DNA of 64,000 nucleotides from G965212005 sp965212005 (GCA_965212005.1 OZ243038.1:1550001-1614000); one strand, 5' to 3'. Counted from the stretch's first letter, positions 8,909 to 18,602 are shown. Translations and numbers: made by a program. The notes: generated from the letters alone by a model not told the origin.

Positions 8909-10687
8909 ATGATGATAAAAAAATCCGAGAGCGTTGAGTGGCTTCAACGGAGCGCGCGGCAAGTCCGGAGCGTCGGCCTGCCGCTGATAGCAGTCGGGTT
9001 GGCGAGCGGCTGTGGCGGGTTTACGAACCTCGATCCGGGAACATCGCCGCTCTCGCCCATTGAGCCCGTGGTGCACCCGGCGGACGAAGACCTGCTGCGG
9101 GTGGAGGGGTTTTCCGAAGAAATCTTTTACCTGTTGCTCGGAGCGGAACTCGCCGGACAGCGCGAGGACTTGGAATTGGCTCTGGATAATTACTGGCAGG
9201 TAGCTCGTGAGACCCGGGACGTGGGAGTGATCCAGCGCGCGTTGCGGATTGCGTTCTACGCCGAGAATCTGCCCGTCGCCGAGGAAGTCGCGGATCTGTG
9301 GCAGGAGATCGAGCCGGACAGCATGGATGCCCGTCAAGCGCTGGCTTCTTTGGCGCTGCAGCGCAGAGACTACGAGACGGCGGAGCGACATTTCCGCTTC
9401 ATCATTGAGGCTGCCGGCACGCTGCAGCAAAAAATGCAGTTGATCCTGGGCGCGTTGGAGCAGGGCGATGACACCGGCATGATTTTCGAAATCTTGGATC
9501 GGCTCGTTGCCGAGTCGGCGAGGGAGCCGGAAGTCCTGCTGCATTACGCCAATGCGTTGATACGCTTTGAACAGTTGGTGCGCGCTGAAGAGCAGTTGCG
9601 TCGCCTGCTGAAGCAGGTACCGGATCACGCCGGCGCGGCGCAGGCCCTGATGTCCCTGTTGCAGCAGCAGGGCCGCTTGGATGAGGCGCAGGCCTGGCTG
9701 GACGACAACAGGGATTCGTTCCCGCTGGGATCGGGCTTGCCACTGTTTCGGGCGCGCCTGCTGGTGGAACTGGAGCTATACTCGCTGGCCCGTGAGAGCC
9801 TTGAGGAATTGGCCGAATATCAGCAGGACAACGCCGAGATTTTGTTTCCCCTGGGCTTGGTTCTGATGGAACAGGGACTCTTGGAGGAAGCCCGGGAACG
9901 CTTCGCGCAGTTGGCCCGCCTTGACCCCTATGTGAACCGGGCCAGCTACCACCTGGGTTGGATCGCAGAGCAGACCGGTGAAATGGATGAGGCTTTACGT
10001 TGGTACCGGGCGGTTGATGAAGGCCCGGTTTACGTACAGGCCCGGGCCCGCCTGGCCGTACTGTGGGCGCAACAGGGCGAACTCGAGCAGGCCCGTGAAG
10101 AATTGGAACGGCTGTTGGAGAGTTTCCCGGAACAGGCCGTGTCGTTGGTTTTGACCGAGGCTGAAATGCTGATCGAGTTGGATCGCCACGATGAGGCCCT
10201 GAAAATCTATAATGCAGCGCTGGAGCAGCAGGGGTATGACACTACCTTGCTGTATGCGCGCGCGATGCTGGCCGAGAAGATGGACCGGTTGGATCTGTTG
10301 GAGCGGGATCTGCGCCGCATTTTGCGGCGCGAGCCGGACAACGCGATCGTGCTGAATGCGTTGGGGTACACGCTGGCCGATCGCACCGACCGTTACGATG
10401 AGGCGTACGGCTTGATTAAGCAGTCACTGTTGCTGAACCCGAATAATTTCTACACCTTGGACAGTATGGGCTGGGTCCTGTACCGTCTGAATCGTTTGCA
10501 GGAGGCGATCGAACATCTGCAGCGCGCCGGGGAGATCCGAGCCGACCCCGAGCAGGCTTCCCACCTTGGGGAAGTGCTTTGGTTTTCCGGAGAGCGTCAG
10601 CAGGCGCGCAAGGTCTGGGAAGAGGGGTTGGAGCGATTCCCGGATAACGACAAGTTGCGCGAGGTAATCGAGCGCTTCACGCGTTGA
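8909..10687 (+). CDS. TPR-repeat lipoprotein upstream of lolB
   Basis: 592-residue protein with an N-terminal signal ending in the lipobox-like LASGC (Cys about residue 35), so probably a lipoprotein. The rest is helical, Glu/Leu/Arg-rich tetratricopeptide repeats, for example LDPYVNRASYHLGWIAEQTGEMDEAL and LNPNNFYTLDSMGWVLYRLNRLQEAI. Such a TPR protein next to lolB-ispE is a recurring arrangement in gammaproteobacteria. A scaffold role in envelope assembly is plausible but unproven. The ATG at 8909 is followed by a second ATG; either could start. Confidence 0.8.
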   Translation: MMIKKSESVEWLQRSARQVRSVGLPLIAVGLASGCGGFTNLDPGTSPLSPIEPVVHPADEDLLRVEGFSEEIFYLLLGAELAGQREDLELALDNYWQVARETRDVGVIQRALRIAFYAENLPVAEEVADLWQEIEPDSMDARQALASLALQRRDYETAERHFRFIIEAAGTLQQKMQLILGALEQGDDTGMIFEILDRLVAESAREPEVLLHYANALIRFEQLVRAEEQLRRLLKQVPDHAGAAQALMSLLQQQGRLDEAQAWLDDNRDSFPLGSGLPLFRARLLVELELYSLARESLEELAEYQQDNAEILFPLGLVLMEQGLLEEARERFAQLARLDPYVNRASYHLGWIAEQTGEMDEALRWYRAVDEGPVYVQARARLAVLWAQQGELEQAREELERLLESFPEQAVSLVLTEAEMLIELDRHDEALKIYNAALEQQGYDTTLLYARAMLAEKMDRLDLLERDLRRILRREPDNAIVLNALGYTLADRTDRYDEAYGLIKQSLLLNPNNFYTLDSMGWVLYRLNRLQEAIEHLQRAGEIRADPEQASHLGEVLWFSGERQQARKVWEEGLERFPDNDKLREVIERFTR

Positions 10688-10803
10688 GCCGCCACGGTCC
10701 TTGCCCTGGTCCGCCCCAGGCTCGTGCAGGACTTTGGCTCACGGCGAACACCGGACATCTGAAGCCGCGGGCGGTGCGGCATCCATCGTACAAGGAGGGG
10801 CCC

Positions 10804-11541
10804 ATGTCCAGCGGTAGCGAAAGGAACAGCAGGGCCGGAGCTGGACGCGCTCCGGAGCCTGCGCCGGAAAATCGGACTCCCTCGCCCGGCGGTTTATCCC
10901 GGACCGGGAGCGCCGCGCCGGGGCGCAGGCGCTTCGGCGCAAGCTGGCTCCGCATCGCCTGCCTGCTCCCGTTCCTGCTGCTGTTTGAGACCAGTTGCAC
11001 GCGGCAGGTTTTGCCGGGCCAGCCCCCCGGCGCTTCCTGGCAAGCACATCAAGAGCGCTTGGCGGCACTGTATGATTGGCGCTTGCAGGGGCGGATTGCA
11101 TTGCGGGTCGAGCAGACGGTCCACACGCTGCGGCTGCACTGGCAGCAGCGCGGTGCAGATTTCACGCTGCAGTTCAGCGGACATTTGTCTCAACAGGCGC
11201 ATGAGCTCTCCCAGCAGGCGCAGGGCGCGGTGCTGCGCACGCCGGACGGCGGGGAATATCGGGCATCTGATGCGGAAGCGTTGCTGCGCGAACATTTAGG
11301 CTGGGGAATACCGGTCTATGGGATTCGTTATTGGCTGCGGGGGATGCCGGCCCCGGGTCTGCCGGTGCAGGAGCTCCGGGTGGATGATGCCGGTCGTACC
11401 CTGCGCCTGCGCCAGGGGGAATGGGAACTGCAGATACTGGAGTATATGCGCCAGGAGAACCTGGAACTGCCCAGGAAGCTGCTGTTGGTGCACGCACGCC
11501 TGCGACTGAAGCTGGTGATCCACGATTGGCGCATCAGTTGA
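10804..11541 (+). CDS. lolB: Outer-membrane lipoprotein LolB
   Basis: LolB accepts lipoproteins from LolA and inserts them into the outer membrane. From the ATG at 10804, preceded by AAGGAGG, it encodes 245 residues. A 35-residue charged leader precedes the hydrophobic LRIACLLPFLLLFETSC segment, whose Cys is the lipidation site. The mature part has WRLQGRIALRVEQTVHTLRLHW and ends LVIHDWRIS, typical of LolB. The leader is unusually long. Upstream in-frame starts exist back to 10684 but lack a ribosome site. ispE overlaps the stop. Confidence 0.85.
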   Translation: MSSGSERNSRAGAGRAPEPAPENRTPSPGGLSRTGSAAPGRRRFGASWLRIACLLPFLLLFETSCTRQVLPGQPPGASWQAHQERLAALYDWRLQGRIALRVEQTVHTLRLHWQQRGADFTLQFSGHLSQQAHELSQQAQGAVLRTPDGGEYRASDAEALLREHLGWGIPVYGIRYWLRGMPAPGLPVQELRVDDAGRTLRLRQGEWELQILEYMRQENLELPRKLLLVHARLRLKLVIHDWRIS

Positions 11542-12413
11542 CGGTGAACCAGGAAATCGTCTCTGATGCCTGGCCGGCCCCGGCCAAGCTCAACCTGTTT
11601 TTGCATATCACCGGGCGTCGTGAGGATGGCATGCACCAGTTGCAGACTCTGTTCCAATTGCTGGACTGCTGCGACTCCCTGGATTTTCGGCTGCGCCGCG
11701 ACGGGCAGATCCGCCGTCGCCCCGGCACCGGTCCCGTATCGCCCGCGGAGCAGGATTTGGCGGTACGTGCGGCCGCTTTGTTGCAGAAGGTGAGCGGCTG
11801 TCGCCTGGGCGTGGACATCGGCCTGCGCAAACGCTTGCCCGCCGGCGGCGGACTGGGCGGCGGCAGCTCCGATGCGGCCACGGCCCTGGTGGCGCTCAAT
11901 TGGCTTTGGGGGATTCGGGCAGAGCCGCAGGAGTTGGACCCATTGGGACAGCTCCTGGGGGCGGACGTGCCGGTTTTCCTGCGCGGGCGCACGGCTTGGG
12001 CACAGGGCATTGGGGAGCAGCTACAGCCGTATCCAGCCGACCGGCGCTGGTTTCTGATCATCGATCCGGGCGTGCCGGTCCACTCGACCGAGATCTACGC
12101 GGCGCCTGAGTTGACACGGAATTCACCGCTGATCACAATGCAGTCTTTTTCTGAGCGGGCCACGCGTAATGACTGCCAGTCGGTGGTGCGTGCACGCTAC
12201 CCGGAGGTGGGAGCCGCCTTGGATTTTCTGTCAGTACACGCACCGTCCCGCATGACCGGATCGGGCGGATGTGTGTTTGCCGCTTTTGATTCCCAGGAGC
12301 AGGCCGCCGAGGCGGCAGGCGAGATGCCCGCGCACTGGCGCAGTCTGATCGGCCGCGGGTTGGAGTGCTCTCCGTTGCAGCAGCGGCTGGAACGTGCTTC
12401 GATTGGGCGATGA
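11538..12413 (+). CDS. ispE: 4-diphosphocytidyl-2-C-methyl-D-erythritol kinase
   Basis: GHMP-family kinase phosphorylating CDP-ME in the non-mevalonate (MEP) isoprenoid pathway. PAPAKLNLFLHI lies at the N terminus and LPAGGGLGGGSSDAATAL is the ATP-binding glycine loop; GADVPVFLRGRTAWAQGIGE and the C-terminal SGSGGCVFA-type loop (MTGSGGCVFAAF) are also present. The start is taken as TTG at 11538, overlapping the lolB stop as TTGA; a GTG at 11544 is equally possible. The gene is followed by tRNA-Gln and prs, a classic gammaproteobacterial order. Confidence 0.93.
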   Translation: MTVNQEIVSDAWPAPAKLNLFLHITGRREDGMHQLQTLFQLLDCCDSLDFRLRRDGQIRRRPGTGPVSPAEQDLAVRAAALLQKVSGCRLGVDIGLRKRLPAGGGLGGGSSDAATALVALNWLWGIRAEPQELDPLGQLLGADVPVFLRGRTAWAQGIGEQLQPYPADRRWFLIIDPGVPVHSTEIYAAPELTRNSPLITMQSFSERATRNDCQSVVRARYPEVGAALDFLSVHAPSRMTGSGGCVFAAFDSQEQAAEAAGEMPAHWRSLIGRGLECSPLQQRLERASIGR

Positions 12414-12456
12414 GCAGGGGGTTGAGCGCAGGCCCGGCGAGGTCGGCAGAGTTGAT

Positions 12457-12530
12457 TGGGGTGTGGCCAAGTGGTAAGGCTCGGGGTTTTGATCCCCGGA
12501 TCCCAGGTTCGAATCCTGGCACCCCAGCCA
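12457..12530 (+). tRNA. tRNA-Gln (anticodon UUG)
   Basis: 74-nt cloverleaf. Acceptor TGGGGTG (12457-12463) pairs with CACCCCA (12520-12526), followed by discriminator G and an encoded CCA at 12528-12530. The anticodon stem CGGGG/CCCCG encloses the loop TTTTGAT with anticodon TTG. The T arm CCAGG-TTCGAAT-CCTGG is perfect. Its position between ispE and prs is conserved in related bacteria. Confidence 0.96.
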
Positions 12531-12657
12531 CCCCAGTCATAGTGCGCCGCGATCGCCCCGATGGATTGGGAACCGTAAGGCAGCTGCCGGCGGCGCGACC
12601 GGCGGACGAGTTCTGCGGGTTTTCTGCACGCGGCCTTAGCAGAGACGCCAGACCGAT

Positions 12658-13599
12658 ATGATGATCTTTGCCGGCAACGCCAATTTGCCGTTAGCCGCCA
12701 GCATCGCTTCTTTCCTGGACTTGTCGCTCGGCAAGATCATGGTGGATCGCTTCAGCGACGGCGAAATCATGGTTGATATTGCCGAGAACGTCCGCAACCA
12801 GGACATTTTCATCATACAGTCGCTCTGTGCACCGACCAATGATCACCTGATGGAACTGCTGATCATGTCCGATGCCTTCTATCGCGCTTCGGCCTCCCGG
12901 ATCACAGCCGTGATCCCTTACATGGGTTATGCGCGCCAGGACCGCCGCCCCCGCTCCGCCCGGGTTCCGATTAGTGCCCGGATGATTGCCAATATGATCG
13001 CGGCCGTTAACGTGGACCGCGTGCTGACCGTGGATCTGCACGCCGAGCAGATACAAGGCTTCTACAATATGCCGCTGGATAACGTGTATGCCTCGCCCGT
13101 GCTGCTCGGGGATATATGGAAAAGCGATATTCAGGGGCCGCTGAGCGTAGTTTCGCCCGACGTCGGTGGGGTAGTGCGAGCCCGGGTATTGTCCAAGCAC
13201 CTGGAAGGCGCTGACCTGGCCATCATCGACAAGCGCCGACCGGATCCGAATGAGACCGTGGTTATGAATATCATTGGTCAGGTCGAAGGGAAGTCCTGCC
13301 TGATCATCGATGACATCGTGGATACCGCCGGGACCTTGTGTCAGGCCGCACAGGCCATCAAGCGGCAGGGCGCCACCCAGGTGCGGGCTTATTGCACTCA
13401 TCCAGTGCTTTCTGGCAAGGCCCTGGAAAATATCGAGAGTTCCGAGTTGGATGAACTGGTCATTACTGATACTATACCGCTCCGTTCCACCGTTGCGAAC
13501 AGCAGAAAAATCCGCCAGCTCAGCATCGCGGAGATGCTGGCCGAGAGCATGCGGCGGATACATGAAGGAGAGTCCCTGAGCTCTATGTTTGTCGATTAG
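12658..13599 (+). CDS. prs: Ribose-phosphate pyrophosphokinase
   Basis: 313-residue PRPP synthetase (ribose-5-phosphate + ATP to PRPP + AMP), supplying nucleotide, His and Trp synthesis. It contains the N-terminal FAGNANLPLA, the active-site flexible loop YARQDRRPRSARVPISA, the divalent-cation segment DLHAEQIQGFY, and the PRPP-binding loop LIIDDIVDTAGTL. Length matches the family. ATGs at 12658 and 12661 are both possible starts. Confidence 0.97.
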   Translation: MMIFAGNANLPLAASIASFLDLSLGKIMVDRFSDGEIMVDIAENVRNQDIFIIQSLCAPTNDHLMELLIMSDAFYRASASRITAVIPYMGYARQDRRPRSARVPISARMIANMIAAVNVDRVLTVDLHAEQIQGFYNMPLDNVYASPVLLGDIWKSDIQGPLSVVSPDVGGVVRARVLSKHLEGADLAIIDKRRPDPNETVVMNIIGQVEGKSCLIIDDIVDTAGTLCQAAQAIKRQGATQVRAYCTHPVLSGKALENIESSELDELVITDTIPLRSTVANSRKIRQLSIAEMLAESMRRIHEGESLSSMFVD

Positions 13600-13657
13600 C
13601 CGGGGAAGGCGCCGGCTTGCCGTGCGCCTACTGAACCGGAACGGCGGGAAAGCAAAG

Positions 13658-14317
13658 ATGACAGCCCTGCAAAAATTTACGTTGAACGCACAACTACGTG
13701 TTGAAACCGGCCGTAGCGCGAGTCGGCGCCTGCGCGGCGCCGGCAGATTACCCGGAATCCTCTACGGTACCGGCGGGGAGACAATCAAGTTGTCGCTGGA
13801 TGCCAACGAAATTTCGCGGCAACTGGAAAATGAAGCCTTCTATTCTCACGTATTGACGCTGAAGGTTGGCGAGCGGGAAGAGCAGGCCGTGCTCAAGGAA
13901 CTGCAGCGGCATCCCTGCGAACCGCGGCTGCTGCACATTGATTTTCTGCGCATCGACAAGGACAAGGCCATCACCATGCGGGTGCCGCTGCATTTTACCA
14001 ACGAGGAACAATGCGTTGGCGTCAGGGAAAAGGGCGGCATGATCAGTCACGTGATGACGGAATTGGAGGTTTCCTGTTTGCCGCAGCACCTGCCCGAGTA
14101 TATTTCGGTGGACGTCAGCGAACTGGACTTGGGTGCCAGCATCCACCTGGGCGAGGTGAAGCTGCCGGCCGGCGTTGAACTTTATGCCTTGCTGCATGGG
14201 GGGGACCCCAGCCAGCCGGTGGTTTCCGTGCATGCGCCTAAGGTGGCCGCGGCGGAAGCAGAGGTCGAAGAGCAGGAAGATGACGAGGCCTCCGAGGAGA
14301 CGACCGATCCCGCATAA
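13658..14317 (+). CDS. rplY: 50S ribosomal protein bL25, CTC/general stress form
   Basis: 219-residue two-domain bL25 that binds 5S rRNA. The N-terminal domain starts near LRVETGRSASRRLRGAGRLPGILYG. The CTC-type beta domain holds LHIDFLRIDKDKAITMRVPLHF and ISVDVSELDLGASIHLGEVKLP. The last 25 residues are an acidic Glu/Asp tail, common in this form. The ATG at 13658 follows GGCGGGAAAG; an earlier in-frame ATG at 13589 lies inside prs. The prs-rplY-pth-ychF order is conserved. Confidence 0.93.
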   Translation: MTALQKFTLNAQLRVETGRSASRRLRGAGRLPGILYGTGGETIKLSLDANEISRQLENEAFYSHVLTLKVGEREEQAVLKELQRHPCEPRLLHIDFLRIDKDKAITMRVPLHFTNEEQCVGVREKGGMISHVMTELEVSCLPQHLPEYISVDVSELDLGASIHLGEVKLPAGVELYALLHGGDPSQPVVSVHAPKVAAAEAEVEEQEDDEASEETTDPA

Positions 14318-14335
14318 GGGCCGCGCGAGGGCTGA

Positions 14336-14968
14336 TTGATCGGCGCCGGGTCGGTTCCTCTTTTACTGGTGGCGGGCCTGGGCAACCCCGGTCCGGAGTA
14401 TGCCGCTACACGTCACAATGCTGGTGCGATCCTGCTGCGGCGGATCGCCGTGCGCGAGCGCGTCAGTTTCCACCCGGACCTGCGCCGCCAGGTGGACCTG
14501 TGCGCATTGCGGCGCAGTGGCACGGTCGTACGCCTGCTGCAGCCGTTGACTGCCATGAACAACAACGGTCAGCCGGTCGCCGCCTGCGCCCGCTATTTCC
14601 GCATCCCGCCGCGGCAAATCCTGGTGCTGCACGATGAACTAGACCTGGAGCCCGGCAAGCTGCAGCTCAGGCAGGGAGGCGGTTGTGCCGGCCACCGAGG
14701 GCTGGAAGCGGTGCGCGAGCACCTGGGCTCCAGTGATTTTGTGCGTTTGCGCCTGGGAATCGGGCGCCCGTCGCAGCGCGAGCAGGTCGTGTCCTATGTG
14801 CTTGGCCGCCCGGGTCCGCAGGAAGAGGAACGGATCGGGCAGGCCATGGAGCGGGCCATGGAGCAGTTGCCGGCGATCCTGGACGGAGAACTGGAACAGG
14901 CGATGAATCATCTGCACCAGCGCCGGTCTCCCGCCACCGGTACCGCCTCCAACCCGCCGCCTGCCTGA
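14336..14968 (+). CDS. pth: Peptidyl-tRNA hydrolase
   Basis: Recycles peptidyl-tRNAs that drop off the ribosome. VAGLGNPGPEYAATRHNAG carries the catalytic His, MNNNGQPV and HDELDLEPGKLQLRQGGGCAGHRGLEAV the conserved Asn, Asp and Gly-His elements. 210 residues, slightly longer than usual at the C terminus (about 15 extra Pro/Thr-rich residues). The start is a TTG at 14336; I see no better start near the family's N terminus. ychF begins 3 nt after the stop. Confidence 0.92.
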   Translation: MIGAGSVPLLLVAGLGNPGPEYAATRHNAGAILLRRIAVRERVSFHPDLRRQVDLCALRRSGTVVRLLQPLTAMNNNGQPVAACARYFRIPPRQILVLHDELDLEPGKLQLRQGGGCAGHRGLEAVREHLGSSDFVRLRLGIGRPSQREQVVSYVLGRPGPQEEERIGQAMERAMEQLPAILDGELEQAMNHLHQRRSPATGTASNPPPA

Positions 14969-14971
14969 ATT

Positions 14972-16069
14972 ATGGGCTTTCATTGCGGCATTGTGGGCCT
15001 GCCCAATGCCGGGAAATCCACGTTGTTCAACGCGCTGACCCGTGCCGGGGTGGCTGCGGAGAACTACCCGTTTTGTACCGTGGAGTCCAACCTGGGGGCG
15101 GTGCCGGTCCCGGATCCGCGCCTGGCGCAGTTGGCGGCGCTGGTTAATCCGGCACAGGTGGTACCGGCACAGATGCATTTCGTGGATATTGCCGGCCTGG
15201 TCAAAGGCTCTTCTGCCGGGGAAGGGCTGGGCAACCGCTTCCTGGCCCGGGTCCGGGAGACTCAGGCCATCGCACAGGTGGTGCGCTGTTTTGAGGATGA
15301 AACGATCTCGCACGTGGAGAACCGAATCGATCCTCTGGCGGATATAGAAATCATTGAAACCGAACTGTGCCTGGCTGACTTGGAGACCGTAGAGCGTTCT
15401 TTGAACAAGCTCTCCCGCTTGAGTGCGGCGACCGGAGACAAACAGGCGCGCCGGCGCACACAGGCGCTGATGGTGCTGCGCGATCAGCTGAACCAGGTCA
15501 GCCCGCTGCGCCTGCATCGGGCCAACGCCGATCAGCAAGCAGAGATCGACGCATTGCAGTTGCTGACCGGCAAGCCTCTGCTGTATGCGGCCAATGTCTC
15601 CGAGCGCCACCTGCAAGGAGGGTATCCCGGTGAGGCCGCGTTGCGGGCCCGGGCTCGCTCTGAGGGCGTCCCGCTGCTTGGTTTCTGCGCTTTGGCAGAG
15701 GCCGAGGTGGCCGAATTTTCCGAGGCCGACCAGGGGGAATTCCTCTCCATGCTCGGACTGGAAGCCTCCGGGTTGGATCGGCTCATTCGGAGCGGTTATG
15801 ACTTGCTGGGCCTGCACACCTTTTTTACCGCTGGCCCGAAGGAATTGCGTGCCTGGACGTTGCCTAAAGGCATGACGGCGCTGCGTGCCGCCGGCGTGAT
15901 CCACAGTGACTTCGAGCGCGGGTTTATCCGCGCCGAGGTAACCGCCTTAACGGACTACTTGCAATGTAAGGGAGAGACGTCGGCCAAGGCTCTCGGCAAA
16001 TGCCGCCTGGAGGGGCGCGACTACGTTGTGCAAGACGGCGACGTCATTCACTTTCGCTGCAACACGTAA
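14972..16069 (+). CDS. ychF: Redox-regulated ATPase YchF
   Basis: 365-residue Obg-related P-loop protein that prefers ATP. GIVGLPNAGKSTLFNALTR is G1, DIAGLVKGSS is G3 and YAANVSE the altered G4 (NxxE) typical of YchF. The C-terminal TGS-like domain ends CRLEGRDYVVQDGDVIHFRCN. Directly downstream of pth, as in E. coli. The length is typical (363). Confidence 0.96.
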   Translation: MGFHCGIVGLPNAGKSTLFNALTRAGVAAENYPFCTVESNLGAVPVPDPRLAQLAALVNPAQVVPAQMHFVDIAGLVKGSSAGEGLGNRFLARVRETQAIAQVVRCFEDETISHVENRIDPLADIEIIETELCLADLETVERSLNKLSRLSAATGDKQARRRTQALMVLRDQLNQVSPLRLHRANADQQAEIDALQLLTGKPLLYAANVSERHLQGGYPGEAALRARARSEGVPLLGFCALAEAEVAEFSEADQGEFLSMLGLEASGLDRLIRSGYDLLGLHTFFTAGPKELRAWTLPKGMTALRAAGVIHSDFERGFIRAEVTALTDYLQCKGETSAKALGKCRLEGRDYVVQDGDVIHFRCNT

Positions 16070-16137
16070 TGGATGTCGCATTTGCCTGCCGGCGCTGCAA
16101 ACAGGCCTGTGACGGTGGCTGCCGCGCGCCGCGAGTT

Positions 16138-17022
16138 TCAGAGGGCGGCGTGCATCCGGTAGGCGAGCAGGCGCTGATCGTCTCCCAGCATCATCGGCAG
16201 CAACAGCAGGTCGAGCTCCGGGATATATTCAATATCGGCGCTGCCCTTTTCCTGCAGTTCCAGCAGCGTCTCGACCTCGCCGTGGGGCGAGACGTGCAGC
16301 AACTTCCCCGCCATCCAGTCGGTCACATAGAAATCGCCTTCCCGGTCCTGCTCCACGCCATCCAGCCGGCCGATCGGCTTGCTGTTGCCCAGGGGGCGGA
16401 TCGAGAGATCCTTCAGTGAGACACTCAACATCGCGCCGCCGCCGGCTTCTTCTGCTCCCCAACAGCCGATCACCAGCCGGCCCGGTTGCGCGTACAGGCC
16501 ATTAGGGAAATTCAGGGCCGCGTCCTGCAGCCAGATCTGCAGACCGTCCGTCTCTAAGCGATAGAGGATGTTGGCCTTCATGTCGGAGACGTACACCCAT
16601 CCGTCCGCCGTGGCGGCCACGTCGTTAAGAAAGTTCACCTGGGGAGCCAGATGGCGCTTCACCAGCTTCCCCGACGGAATATCGATCTCCGCCAGCGCGT
16701 CCACGTCCGACACATACAGTCGATCCTCCACGATCGCCATGCCCTTGGGTGCATGTAGCCCCTGCACCCACTTCAGTTGCTCAAGCTCCCCTTGCAAGGT
16801 GACCCGCGCGATAAAGCCGGTGCCGTTTTTATCCAACGGGCTACCGTCCATGTTCGATACATAAAGGACTTCTCGTTTTGCATCGTAGACGACTGATTCC
16901 GGATTCTTCATGCCGCTTAATTTCCACTGCAGCTCCAGGTTTTCCGTATGGGCCGCAGTGATCCCCGGCAGCAACAGTCCGGTGCAGGCAAGCAGGCCGC
17001 AGCGTAGGCGAAAAAAATTCAT
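16138..17022 (-). CDS. Secreted beta-propeller protein (SMP-30/gluconolactonase-like)
   Basis: 294 residues from the ATG at 17022, which has AGGAGG 7 nt upstream. The N terminus MNFFRLRCGLLACTGLLLPGITAA is a clear signal peptide, so the protein is periplasmic or secreted. The rest is repeated beta-blade units such as LYVSDVDALAEIDIPSGK, WVYVSDMKANILYRLETDG and FYVTDWMAGKLLHVSPHG, as in SMP-30/gluconolactonase/LRE-like propellers. A lactonase is possible but no substrate can be read. It converges with ychF. Confidence 0.75.
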   Translation of the reverse strand: MNFFRLRCGLLACTGLLLPGITAAHTENLELQWKLSGMKNPESVVYDAKREVLYVSNMDGSPLDKNGTGFIARVTLQGELEQLKWVQGLHAPKGMAIVEDRLYVSDVDALAEIDIPSGKLVKRHLAPQVNFLNDVAATADGWVYVSDMKANILYRLETDGLQIWLQDAALNFPNGLYAQPGRLVIGCWGAEEAGGGAMLSVSLKDLSIRPLGNSKPIGRLDGVEQDREGDFYVTDWMAGKLLHVSPHGEVETLLELQEKGSADIEYIPELDLLLLPMMLGDDQRLLAYRMHAAL

Positions 17023-17284
17023 CCGGTGTCCTCCTGTAAGTGTGACCAGGCAGTACCGACTCGGGCCTGCCATGTGCAAGTTCCAGATGGGTCGTATTAT
17101 AGCCTACCTCCACCGGGGAAATGGGTGGCAGTCTCCGGGACGGAAGGTCTGGAACGGAGAATGCTCTGTCGCTGCGGCACCGTACCGGGGGCGGATTGGT
17201 AACTTTCCGGTTCTGCCCGGGCGCCAGGGCAAGTCCGTCCGGTTGCAGACGGTGGCGGCTTCGTTTATGGCATCGCTGATCGGG

Positions 17285-18172
17285 TCAGCCGGTGGCGGTT
17301 CCTGCCAGGTCGTAATAGGCGGGTTTTTCTTCAAGGTAAAGATGCTCGTGCAATTTCAAGCCGCTGCTGTCTTCCAACGCGCCGACGCACACGTGACGGA
17401 TGTCACCGCCGACCGGCGAGCGCAAGAACAAGGGTGTGCCACATTGTCCGCAAAAGCCGCGTTCACGGTTCTCCGACGTTTGGTGCCAGCGCAAGGTATC
17501 GTCGGATACGATTGCTTCCATACTGGTTTCAATGCCGATGACACCCAGGCTGCCGCTCCAGCGGCGGCATTGTCCACAATGACACATATAGGCGTGTTGC
17601 GGTGTGTCCAGCAGGCGAAATCGCACTGAGCCGCAAATACAGCGCCCGCGTTGGCTGGCGCCTGGTAACGGGGCTGGCGGCGACCGGAGGCTCTTCAGAC
17701 GCAAAAGCAGGATAAAGACTTTAGCGGCCCATCTTTTCAGCATCGGCATTTCCGCCGCCATTTTAGTTATGAATTCAACTCCCGTCAGGCGCGGCACATC
17801 GTCAGTCAAATCGTAATACGCTGGCTTGTCTTCTATATAGATATGCTGGGCCAATTGCAATCCATCGGCAGACGGCAATGCGCCAACGCATACGACCCAG
17901 TTGGAGGCCGCCCCCCGTTGCCGCCAAAAAAGAGAGCTGCCGCAGTCAGCGCAAAATCCGCGCTCGCCCCACGCCGACGAGGCGTACCAGCGCAATGAAT
18001 TGCCCGCCGTGATCGAAGCCGTTTCGATCCCGCCTCCGATGATTGGCGCACCGCTCGTCCAGCGCCGGCAGAGACCGCAGTGACACATTTGGACTTTGTG
18101 CAGCGGTTGCAGGATGGTGAAGCGGACTGCGCCGCATAAACATTGGCAGTCCTGGGCGGAGGAGTTGTTCAT
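17285..18172 (-). CDS. Two-domain GFA/CENP-V-like zinc protein
   Basis: 295 residues from the ATG at 18172 (MNNSSAQDCQC). It contains two complete tandem copies of the GFA (glutathione-dependent formaldehyde-activating) fold. Domain 1 (about 8-125) has CQCLCGAVRF, CHCGLCRRW and FCADCGSSLFW. Domain 2 (about 180-290) has CICGSVRF, CHCGQCRRW and FCGQCGTPLFL. Both end in a matching KPAYYDL motif. Each Cys set would bind zinc. Most GFA proteins have one domain of about 130-150 residues, so this is an internal duplication or fusion. The enzymatic function of such proteins is poorly known. Confidence 0.85.
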   Translation of the reverse strand: MNNSSAQDCQCLCGAVRFTILQPLHKVQMCHCGLCRRWTSGAPIIGGGIETASITAGNSLRWYASSAWGERGFCADCGSSLFWRQRGAASNWVVCVGALPSADGLQLAQHIYIEDKPAYYDLTDDVPRLTGVEFITKMAAEMPMLKRWAAKVFILLLRLKSLRSPPAPLPGASQRGRCICGSVRFRLLDTPQHAYMCHCGQCRRWSGSLGVIGIETSMEAIVSDDTLRWHQTSENRERGFCGQCGTPLFLRSPVGGDIRHVCVGALEDSSGLKLHEHLYLEEKPAYYDLAGTATG

Positions 18173-18602
18173 GGCGAGTACAAAGGCGAACGACGCCCGC
18201 TCTGCGCCGGAGCCTCCCGGCACAACAAAGCGTTGCTGGTTGCCAGCCGTTCTCGAAAACGGCATATAACGCTAAACGCAAACACCGGAGGTGCTGCGAA
18301 ACGGGCACTCGTTACGATGGCAAGCTCCATTTCAACCGGAGTCAAAAACAGGGGTCAGCCGGCCGCCGCACCGGCGATACGCCGTCAATCGCCATGTTGA
18401 GGCGTTCGTTGTGGCATACCCGGAGTCATCGCGTTGCTGGTAGCTGCGCCTGGCGGACAGGCTCGAACAGGTTTCGGAAAACGGCATGTGTGGTGGGCAA
18501 CGCCGTGACCTGCAGGCTCCGCTTTCCGGGGGCAACCGGGTGTTTTTACCGTGGTGATAATCGCGTGGCTGCGGGCGGGCTTTGAGACCTTCCGTGCACG
18601 GC
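18173..18602. other. Intergenic region between GFA gene and trpC
   Basis: No supported gene in 430 nt. The upstream extension of the GFA frame to 18265 lacks a ribosome site. Two similar short motifs, TCGAAAACGGCAT near 18254 and TCGGAAAACGGCATG near 18474, are the only repeats I noticed. Confidence 0.5.
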
